The position numbers and the translations under genes are program-made. From contig JAAERC010000509.1 in assembly GCA_024230695.1 (NCBI GenBank), forward strand, positions 1 through 8,857: a stretch of DNA of 8,857 nucleotides. Reading direction: 5' to 3'. The DNA comes from Candidatus Zixiibacteriota bacterium (GTDB taxonomy: Bacteria > Zixibacteria > MSB-5A5 > GN15 > PGXB01). Below the pieces are notes generated by a model, which did not search any database, was not told where the DNA came from, and saw only the letters and a program-made list of their open reading frames with translations. Positions 1-6,727 of the stretch are shown here, in pieces. The stretch's first letter is position 1, and the number at the start of each line of letters is the position of its first letter.

Positions 1-1
1 G

Positions 2-772
2 GGTGATACTATAATAAGTATTCAACTTTATTATAATGCCAGGATAGGTGCTAATGTTGATTATGCCGCCCCGTTTGCTGATTTTTATGTCGATCTGGAT
101 GATACAACCAATTATGCCGCTGAAAATGCCAAAACACATGTTCTGGAAATTGACCCATCGGAATATTGGGTACATCCAAATGAACATTGGATAATGTTTA
201 AGTATCCCAATGGCGGTATATCAGATAATCTTCTTGGATACTTTATGATTGTCAAACGCATAAATGGCACGATTGATACTTTGGGTCAAGCCACAGAAGA
301 GCCTTACAGTTTGAAACTGATCAAACATCCTTCACCGGTTTCTACTTTTGTTACATGGAATTACGAATGGCGCAATGTTTATTCAATGCCCCGCAATATC
401 GATCTTGATAGTTTAGAAATAAATATTTATAAGGGTGGCGTAGGTACTGATGGCTCAAATGAGAATTTAGATCATCAAAATGGTGTCAAATATATTCAGG
501 TTTTGGGGTTGGATCGATATGACCGAAATGGAGCAGAAACACCTGATGGATTGGTTGACATATATAGACCATATATATATGATCGTAGTCAAGGTTTATT
601 GATATTTCCGCACCGAAAACCATTCGCAACTGATTATAGTTTTGGTGATGCTCCAGTGCTTGAATCTCAAGTTCCTGAGATATATGATCATAAGTATGGT
701 ACTACAGACGTATGTCAATCCAGCAAATATTATATCAAAGTTAATTATGTCGACTATGGTTATCTGAAGTAA
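2..772 (+). CDS. SprA_N-like cell-surface/T9SS translocon protein, C-terminal end of a partial gene
   Basis: The reading frame is open from base 2 with no stop, so the first Met (base 194) is unlikely to be the real start; about 256 residues are visible. Seen: a block resembling the SprA_N region of SprA, the giant outer-membrane barrel that is the type IX secretion translocon in Bacteroidetes. Recognisable pieces in order are YSLKLIKHPSP, TWNYEWRNVYSMP, a LGLDRYDRNG..TPDGLVDIY segment, GLLIFPHRKPFA, and a final SKYYIKVNY strand. In full SprA this block is followed by barrel strands; here a stop comes about eight residues later, and no continuation is visible in the other two frames downstream. 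It may be a short SprA_N-only protein, or a remnant of a truncated sprA. The family call comes from remembered motifs. Its N-terminus lies outside the window, so full length and signal peptide are unknown. Confidence 0.6.
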   Translation, partial: GDTIISIQLYYNARIGANVDYAAPFADFYVDLDDTTNYAAENAKTHVLEIDPSEYWVHPNEHWIMFKYPNGGISDNLLGYFMIVKRINGTIDTLGQATEEPYSLKLIKHPSPVSTFVTWNYEWRNVYSMPRNIDLDSLEINIYKGGVGTDGSNENLDHQNGVKYIQVLGLDRYDRNGAETPDGLVDIYRPYIYDRSQGLLIFPHRKPFATDYSFGDAPVLESQVPEIYDHKYGTTDVCQSSKYYIKVNYVDYGYLK

Positions 773-894
773 TATCTTTTTTGATATCGCCGATAATATG
801 ATAACTGTGTGTGAATAAGCAAATTAGCTCATTTTAGGTAATATTTTTTGCTTGCAAATTGACGTTTATGACGTATATTTATTAAGTTACACGT

Positions 895-921
895 TTGACA
901 GATTACCGTCCTTTTTACTAT
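895..921 (+). promoter_or_regulatory. candidate promoter of the C25 protease gene
   Basis: TTGACA (895-900) is a perfect sigma70-type -35 box, followed after a short 15-base spacer by TACTAT (916-921; 4 of 6 matches to TATAAT). It lies about 50 bases before the ATG at 974, in the 201-base gap after the SprA-like fragment. The ten bases TTGACAGATT recur exactly in the promoter-like site near the right edge of the window. The short spacer, and not knowing which promoter consensus this lineage uses, keep this tentative. I see no convincing terminator for the upstream gene in the gap. Confidence 0.35.
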
Positions 922-973
922 GCTGTTTGAGAAAAAAACCGATAATATAGGATATTAATATATAGAGGTGTAA

Positions 974-3900
974 ATGCATAAAAGACTACTACTTACATTG
1001 ATGATTTGCTTACTGTTCACCACTTTTGCTCACGCAGAACGACATGAAGTCAAGGCGGTTGCGAACGATTTTAATTTATCGATACAAGAATCAACTTCGG
1101 ATAGAACCATTATTAATTTTGAAATTGGCGCTTATGACCGGATTCCGGTCGAAATAAATGGGGAAACTTATTATCAAATCAGCTATGAAGAGGGAAGTAA
1201 TTTTCTGATAGAAGGAGAACCATCACTCCCGCGTATATGCAAAAGTTTAATTATCCCCGATGATGCCGAAGTTCGGGTGAATGTTATTGCCTCTGAATAT
1301 GTTGATATTCCCGAAACACCGATTGCGCCTTCAAAAGGTAATCTCTATCGCAAAACCGATCCAGCAAGCATTCCATATACATTAGGACAAGTATATAATT
1401 CAAATCTCTGGTATCCGGACAGGTTAGCGAGTTTGAGACGACCTTTTATTATCCGTGACTATCGTGGCACTGTTGTTGAACTTAACGCTTTTCAATATAA
1501 TCCATCGACAAAAACATTGCGTGTCTATACATCAGTTACAGTTGAAGTCGTCACAATTGGAATCAGCACTGATAATATTATTGCCAACAGACAAGCCAAT
1601 AAGAGAATTCTTCCAGAATTTGATCAGATATACCAAGAACGTTTTATAAATTATGAAGAACAGGGTGTTATTTTACCTCCACCGGAAATAACTCTTTCCA
1701 CATCACGTGGTTCATCGGCTGGCGAAGCCGGAGATATGCTGATTATAACGAATGATTTGTTTCATAATGAGGTTTTACCATTGGCGGCGTGGAAAGAACA
1801 AAAGGGTATCCGAACTACAGTTGTTGATGTTTCAACAATCGGAAACAATGAAACTGATATAAAAGCATATATCCAAAATTTTTATGATGACCCTGATTAT
1901 AATCTCGGCTGGGTTCTTCTGGTTGGTGACCACAATGAAGTGGCGCCAGCATTTGTTGCCAGTGGAGCATCAGATCCAAGTTACTCCAAGCTGGCTGGTG
2001 ATGATGATTATCCTGAAATTTTTGTGGGTCGCTTTTCTGCCGAAAGTGCAAATGATGTTGAAACCCAGGTAAATCGAACAATAGATTATGAGAAAAATCC
2101 CAGCGGTACCGATTGGTTTCATAAGGCAACCGGCATAGCATCAGACGAGGGAAATGGAATTGGTCATGATGGCGGAGAAATTGATTATGAGCATATGGAA
2201 TATATTCGATTGGATCTGCTTGGATTTACATATTCAATTGTTGATCATATATATGACCCGGGAGCCACATATTATCCGGTTATTGATGCCTTAAACGATG
2301 GTCGCAGTTTTGTCAACTATGTTGGACATGGCAGCACAACCTCATGGTCAACCACTAATTTCGGTACATATCACATTAATAATCTAACCAATGAAAATAA
2401 ACTTCCTTTGGTTATTAGCGTTGGATGTGTCAACGGAAACTTTACAAGCACTACAACCTGTTTTGCTGAAACATGGTTGCGGGCAACAAATGCTGGTGTT
2501 CCGACCGGAGCAATCGCCGCTTATATGTCCTCAATAAATCAATCCTGGGCGCCACCGATGGATGCGCAGGATGAGGCTGTTGATTTATTAGTGGCAAAGG
2601 CAAAAACCACGGTCGGTGGGATTTGTTTTAACGGTTCTATTAAAATGATGGATGACAACGGAACTGCCGGTGTTGATATGTTCGATACCTGGCATATCTT
2701 TGGCGATCCTTCGGTTCTTATATGGACCGATACACCGGCACCTTTAACGGTTTATCATAATTCAACGATTCTGTTTGATCAAGTAGAATTTAATCTCGAA
2801 GTAGTTGGGGAAACCGGTGCGCTTTGTGCCCTTTATGCCGATGGGATTCTTTATGGTTCTGCATATACTGACGCAAATGGACAAGCGGCAATTGCTATTG
2901 ATCAAAATCTTCCGGCAGGACAAACTGTCACACTTACGATAACCGCTTTTAACGGACTACCTTATATTGTTGATCTCAATGTTACCAGTTCGAGTGGAGC
3001 CCTGGTAGCCTATGAATCATATTCAATAAGTGATTTTACTGGCAATAATAATAGTTATGCCGATGCCGGTGAATCTATACAACTTGGGATGCAACTTGAG
3101 AATATTGGGTTTGGAGATGCTCTGGGTGTTGAAGCAACATTGTCAACAAGTGATCCTAATATAATTATAAATGATGCCACCGAAATTTTTGGCGATATTC
3201 TGGGTGGTAATGGAACTTCTTTTGTTGCCGATGCTTTTGATTTTGATATTGATGTTAATACCCCTGATAATTATTTTGCGTCATTTCATTTGGAAATAAC
3301 AGGCACCGAACGAGCAACATGGTCATCTGATTTTGCATTAGAGGTTCATCGGCCTAATCTTGGATTTGTATCAGTTACGGTTAATGATGCATCCGGAAAT
3401 GGCAATAATGTTCTTGATCCGGGCGAAACGGCTGAGGTTATAGTATCTCTCAATAATATTGGTACCGGTTTGGCCGGTTCAGTCATCGGTGTTTTGTCCG
3501 AAACAGATCCCTATGTCACTGTTGACGATCCCAACGGTTCTTTTGGTGATCTTGCCGGTGATGGTGGAACTGGCGATAATATTGCCGATGTTTTCCTCAT
3601 TTCCGCCGATCCTGCGTCCTTGACCGGATATACTGTTACCTTTGATTTGGATTTATCCGATGGTAATGGTTATACTACAACTGTAAATATTGATCTGGTT
3701 GTAGGGGACCGGGAAGTATTCTATTTTGATGATTTTTCAACTAATAAGGGATGGACCGGATTAGGCGGCAATGCCGAATGGACTATCGGTTCTGTTAATG
3801 GCGGAGTTGGTGAAGATGCCTATGGTAGTCCCGATCCTGAATTTGATACCAGTCCGACTGAGGATAATGGTGTTTTGGGAAATGATCTGGAAGCGGGTAC

Positions 3901-4789
3901 TGGTGGTGACTACAACAATCAAATTCCTGATACCAATTGGGTCGTCTCTTTAACATTCGATTGCACCGATTATATAGGAGTGCAGTTATCATTTAATCGC
4001 TGGCTCGGAGTGGAAAGCTTCCAATATGATCACGCCTTTATTGAAGCATACGATGGTACCACCTGGATACAGGTTTATGAAAATCCAGGGACAGTAGAAG
4101 ACCTGGCTTGGCAGGAAGTGACCTTTGATCTTTCTGCAATAGCTGACAACAACCCTGATTTTAAAATTAAATTTGGTTTGGGACCCACTGATACTTATTG
4201 GAATTATTGTGGATGGAACATCGATGATTTAGCTTTAAAAGGATTTTATCGGGGCGTAGTTGGAAACCCAGCCTTTGCCTATAATCCTGAAAACCTATCC
4301 GCTACGGTGTTTGAAAATAATCTTGGTAAAGATACTTTGCAGATATCCAATACTGGGGATGCCGATCTCAGGATCAGATTTTCCGGTAGTGATAGTTGGA
4401 TAACACCTCCTGATGAATTAATAACCGTACCAATTGACGGATCAGTTGATGTTGAGGTGGTCCTTAATGAGGTCGGACTTGCGGTTGGAGATTATGTGGG
4501 CACCATTTATTATTCGTCAAACGAACGGGATTTAAGAAATGGTGCTATCCCTGTTACTCTATCGGTAGTACAATCTTATTTATGTGGAGATGCTGATTCA
4601 AATGATGTCTTAGATATTCTTGATATTGTTTATATTATTAATTATAAATATAAAGATGGTCCACTTCCTGAACCTCCCGAATGCGGGGATGTTAATAGCG
4701 ATGATGAACTGGATATTCTTGATATCATAATTCTAGTTAATTCAATTTACAAAGATGGGCCGGATCCAAACTGTCCTCAGGATTTTTAG
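974..4789 (+). CDS. secreted gingipain-family (C25) cysteine protease with Ig-like, jelly-roll and dockerin domains
   Basis: Predicted extracellular Arg-specific endopeptidase. GAGGTG three bases before the ATG, and a signal peptide (residues 1-21, ending AHA), support the start. Domains by residue: C25-type propeptide about 22-245; catalytic domain about 254-585; gingipain Ig-like domain about 588-672; two tandem related beta-sandwich (CARDB-like) repeats about 680-790 and 795-910; a jelly-roll or galactose-binding-like domain about 915-1090; a BACON/Fn3-like domain about 1095-1200; and a two-repeat dockerin about 1203-1268. Aligned to RgpB from memory, Glu392, His452 (GHG) and Cys485 (CVNGNF) match catalytic E152, H211 and C244; Asp404 matches D163, which binds substrate Arg in the S1 pocket; Trp525 (NQSW) matches W284. 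The His-Cys spacing (33) and Cys-Trp spacing (40) equal RgpB. There is no T9SS-type C-terminal sorting domain; a dockerin occupies that end. The C25 call is very secure. Arg specificity is inferred; the middle beta domains are assigned by fold style only. Confidence 0.95.
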   Translation: MHKRLLLTLMICLLFTTFAHAERHEVKAVANDFNLSIQESTSDRTIINFEIGAYDRIPVEINGETYYQISYEEGSNFLIEGEPSLPRICKSLIIPDDAEVRVNVIASEYVDIPETPIAPSKGNLYRKTDPASIPYTLGQVYNSNLWYPDRLASLRRPFIIRDYRGTVVELNAFQYNPSTKTLRVYTSVTVEVVTIGISTDNIIANRQANKRILPEFDQIYQERFINYEEQGVILPPPEITLSTSRGSSAGEAGDMLIITNDLFHNEVLPLAAWKEQKGIRTTVVDVSTIGNNETDIKAYIQNFYDDPDYNLGWVLLVGDHNEVAPAFVASGASDPSYSKLAGDDDYPEIFVGRFSAESANDVETQVNRTIDYEKNPSGTDWFHKATGIASDEGNGIGHDGGEIDYEHMEYIRLDLLGFTYSIVDHIYDPGATYYPVIDALNDGRSFVNYVGHGSTTSWSTTNFGTYHINNLTNENKLPLVISVGCVNGNFTSTTTCFAETWLRATNAGVPTGAIAAYMSSINQSWAPPMDAQDEAVDLLVAKAKTTVGGICFNGSIKMMDDNGTAGVDMFDTWHIFGDPSVLIWTDTPAPLTVYHNSTILFDQVEFNLEVVGETGALCALYADGILYGSAYTDANGQAAIAIDQNLPAGQTVTLTITAFNGLPYIVDLNVTSSSGALVAYESYSISDFTGNNNSYADAGESIQLGMQLENIGFGDALGVEATLSTSDPNIIINDATEIFGDILGGNGTSFVADAFDFDIDVNTPDNYFASFHLEITGTERATWSSDFALEVHRPNLGFVSVTVNDASGNGNNVLDPGETAEVIVSLNNIGTGLAGSVIGVLSETDPYVTVDDPNGSFGDLAGDGGTGDNIADVFLISADPASLTGYTVTFDLDLSDGNGYTTTVNIDLVVGDREVFYFDDFSTNKGWTGLGGNAEWTIGSVNGGVGEDAYGSPDPEFDTSPTEDNGVLGNDLEAGTGGDYNNQIPDTNWVVSLTFDCTDYIGVQLSFNRWLGVESFQYDHAFIEAYDGTTWIQVYENPGTVEDLAWQEVTFDLSAIADNNPDFKIKFGLGPTDTYWNYCGWNIDDLALKGFYRGVVGNPAFAYNPENLSATVFENNLGKDTLQISNTGDADLRIRFSGSDSWITPPDELITVPIDGSVDVEVVLNEVGLAVGDYVGTIYYSSNERDLRNGAIPVTLSVVQSYLCGDADSNDVLDILDIVYIINYKYKDGPLPEPPECGDVNSDDELDILDIIILVNSIYKDGPDPNCPQDF
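4580..4777 (+). other. dockerin type I-like module of the C25 protease
   Basis: The last ~66 residues hold two EF-hand-like calcium loops. Repeat 1 has Asp1206, Asp1208, Asn1210 and Asp1217 at loop positions 1, 3, 5 and 12; repeat 2 has Asp1239, Asn1241, Asp1243 and Asp1250. Each repeat starts CGD, is followed by DILDI and ends YKDGP. Both repeats look intact for calcium binding. Loop positions 10 and 11, which choose the cohesin partner in characterised type I dockerins, are Ile-Leu in both. No cohesin is encoded in this window. Confidence 0.85.
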
Positions 4790-4802
4790 GCTTTATAATT
4801 TT

Positions 4803-4838
4803 AAAAAGGACAGTCTTTTTAAGGCTGTCCTTTTTTTT
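4803..4838 (+). terminator. strong intrinsic terminator, possibly a leader attenuator of the deiminase gene
   Basis: Inverted repeat: 4803-4815 pairs with 4823-4835 (13 pairs, one G-U), extendable by two A-T pairs to a 3-base loop (4818-4820). A run of eight T (4831-4838) follows, partly used by the base of the stem. It begins 13 bases after the protease stop codon, so it should end that transcript. It also lies immediately before the deiminase gene: the T run ends at 4838, a weak GGTGAT ribosome-binding site is at 4839-4844, and the ATG is at 4850. No separate promoter fits between hairpin and start, so RNA for the deiminase must cross this structure. Confidence 0.85.
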
Positions 4839-4849
4839 GGTGATAAAAG

Positions 4850-6703
4850 ATGACTTTGACAATTAAGATATTTTTTGTAATTATTATTCTATTCGTCTCT
4901 GCTTATACCTCTCAGTCCGTTGAGGAAAAACAATCGCTTCCGATTGGATTAACTGATGAAGAGAAACTTATTTTACATAAAATCGGACGCGATCATATTG
5001 TAACATCGGCCCCATCCGGCGAGATCAGAAATCCGGGCGAATGGGAACCATCCGAAGGGGTGATTATCAGGTACCCGCTTGGTTTGCCGATTGAGTTGGT
5101 TGTCGAGATGGCCGAGGATTTGATTGTTTATACAATAGTATCATCAGGTTCTCAAGAGGGAGCGGCAAGCTATTATACCTCATCTGGTGTTAACATGAAC
5201 AATGTGGAATTTATAATTGCCCCAACAAACAGTATTTGGACTCGTGATTATGGACCTTGGTTCATTTTCGATGGTTCCGATCAGTTAGGTATCGTTGACC
5301 ATATTTACAATCGGCCCCGACCCGATGATGACGATATACCTGGTGTTATTGGTACCGATTGGAGTGTCCCGGTTTATGGTTTGGATCTGATCCATGCGGG
5401 TGGGAACCATATGTCAAATGGATTGGAAATGTCGATGTCAACCGAATTGGTAATTGACGAAAATCCGCTTAAAACTGAATCAGAAGTTGAAACTCTGATG
5501 TCTGATTATCTTGGTAATGATTATACGGTCTTATCGTATATTGAATCTGGCGGGATACACCATATTGACTGCTGGGCAAAATTTTTGAGCCCGTCGACAA
5601 TTATGGTCAAGGATGTCCCTCCATCATCGTCAAGTTATGATTTACTAAATGATCGCGCTGATTATCTGTCGCAACAAATGAGCCCCTGGGGCAGGCCATA
5701 TACGGTAGTAAGGATCTATTGTCCAATCGGCACAGCATATACCAATTCGATTATTCTCAATAACAAGGTGTTTGTTCCGCTTTTTGGCGGCGGGTATACA
5801 GCCGACGATGATGCCGCCCTGGCGTTTTATGAGGCGGTGATGCCCGGTTACGAAATTCTTAGATACTATGGCAGTTGGTACAGTAATGATGCTATCCACT
5901 GTCGAACGATGGGCGTCCCTGACCGGGAGATGCTTTATATTAATCATATGCCGATTTATGTGACTAATAACACAATCGACGATTACTTATTATCCGTGAA
6001 AATAAAAGATTTGTCTGGAACCGGACTAATCCCGGAATCGCTAAATCTGTTTTATCAATTAAACGGTATTGGGGGATTTACCGCGACAGCATTATCATCA
6101 ACTGCCGTTCCTGATTCATTTACTGGCTACATACCGGCGCAACCGTTTGGTACAGAAATTTCTTATTATATTTCAGCCGAAGATAATTCTGGCCGGGTGG
6201 AAACACATCCGTATATCGGCGAGGATTGGGCTCATCAATTTAAGGTTAATAGTGCACCACAAATTATTTCAGCAGATTCTTTTTTGGTTAAGGCTCCCGG
6301 TTTGTTTGGTTATTGTCCTGAGATAGATGATTTTGACGATGAAACTTTTTTGATTACTTATTCGGGTTACCCGGAATGGATGTTTGAGAGAAATGATTCA
6401 CTGATAGGATCAGCACCCGAAGCAAATGATGAAATACTGTTTTTAGTTGATGTGTCAGATAATTATTATCCTGATAATCAAAACGTGAAGATCGTTTTTT
6501 ATCTCTGCGGTGATGTTGATTACAACAACGATATCGATATTCTTGATATTGTATTTTTAATCAATAACATATATAAAAATGGGGCAGACCCACAAATAAT
6601 CGAATCAGCTAACATTGATAGTATAGGTACAATAGATATTTTGGATATAGTGTATTTGATAAACTATCTCTATAAAGACGGCCCTGACCCTATCTGTATA
6701 TAA
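4850..6703 (+). CDS. secreted PPAD-like peptidylarginine deiminase with Ig-like and dockerin domains
   Basis: Predicted to convert arginine in proteins or peptides to citrulline outside the cytoplasm, with ammonia released. A hydrophobic signal peptide covers about residues 1-22; the upstream GGTGAT is a weak ribosome-binding site. The PAD_porph catalytic domain spans about 35-365. Matches to P. gingivalis PPAD (remembered numbering): Asp133 in TRDYGPW = D130; His238 and Asp240 in HHIDCWAKF = H236 and D238; Asn299 in YTNS = N297; nucleophile Cys351 in IHCRTMG = C351. Arg155 and Arg157 in NRPRPDDD match R152 and R154, which hold the C-terminal carboxylate of the substrate; this favours a PPAD over the related cytosolic agmatine deiminases, as do the signal peptide and extra domains. 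An Ig-like domain follows (about 366-466), then another beta domain (about 468-550) and a dockerin (552-615). PPAD's T9SS sorting domain is absent. Its position next to an Arg-gingipain-like gene suggests shared substrates. Confidence 0.93.
   Translation: MTLTIKIFFVIIILFVSAYTSQSVEEKQSLPIGLTDEEKLILHKIGRDHIVTSAPSGEIRNPGEWEPSEGVIIRYPLGLPIELVVEMAEDLIVYTIVSSGSQEGAASYYTSSGVNMNNVEFIIAPTNSIWTRDYGPWFIFDGSDQLGIVDHIYNRPRPDDDDIPGVIGTDWSVPVYGLDLIHAGGNHMSNGLEMSMSTELVIDENPLKTESEVETLMSDYLGNDYTVLSYIESGGIHHIDCWAKFLSPSTIMVKDVPPSSSSYDLLNDRADYLSQQMSPWGRPYTVVRIYCPIGTAYTNSIILNNKVFVPLFGGGYTADDDAALAFYEAVMPGYEILRYYGSWYSNDAIHCRTMGVPDREMLYINHMPIYVTNNTIDDYLLSVKIKDLSGTGLIPESLNLFYQLNGIGGFTATALSSTAVPDSFTGYIPAQPFGTEISYYISAEDNSGRVETHPYIGEDWAHQFKVNSAPQIISADSFLVKAPGLFGYCPEIDDFDDETFLITYSGYPEWMFERNDSLIGSAPEANDEILFLVDVSDNYYPDNQNVKIVFYLCGDVDYNNDIDILDIVFLINNIYKNGADPQIIESANIDSIGTIDILDIVYLINYLYKDGPDPICI
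6503..6694 (+). other. dockerin type I-like module of the deiminase, second repeat degenerate
   Basis: Repeat 1 (CGDVDYNNDIDILD) has Asp555, Asp557, Asn559 and Asp566 at calcium-loop positions 1, 3, 5 and 12. Repeat 2 has Asn588, Asp590, Ile592 and Asp599, so position 1 is weakened, position 5 is lost, and the leading Cys-Gly is missing. Both repeats keep DILDI and the Ile-Leu pair at positions 10 and 11, as in the neighbouring protease. The second loop probably binds calcium poorly. Confidence 0.8.
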
Positions 6704-6727
6704 TTTATAGAATTACAAATTCACTAT

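Noticed and set aside
772..787. ATATC-TTTTTT-GATAT hairpin after the SprA-like fragment
   Set aside because: A five-pair, mostly A-T stem with the T run in the loop rather than after the stem; not a credible terminator.
790..948. CCGATAATAT repeated at 790-799 and 939-948
   Set aside because: A ten-base, AT-rich word in an AT-rich gap; the copies are not spaced or flanked like operator sites, so chance is a sufficient explanation.
1815..2141. 108-codon frame antisense to the C25 catalytic domain
   Set aside because: It is rich in His, Gln and Leu, as expected from reverse translation of the protease codons, and has no recognisable domain; it is a shadow of the protease gene.
4620..4648. TTGATA-17-TATAAA inside the protease dockerin coding sequence
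   Set aside because: A good match to a promoter, but the bases are explained by the coding of the DIVYIINYKYK stretch in AT-rich codons; kept only as a note to the hairpin finding.
4850..6703. Agmatine deiminase (AguA) as the identity of the deiminase
   Set aside because: Those are cytosolic enzymes of about 340-380 residues without signal peptides; this one has an export signal, the RPR element, an Ig-like domain and a dockerin.
6710..6722. Small inverted repeat GAATT-ACA-AATTC between the convergent genes
   Set aside because: Only five pairs, all A-T but one, with no proper T run on either side; too weak to call a bidirectional terminator.
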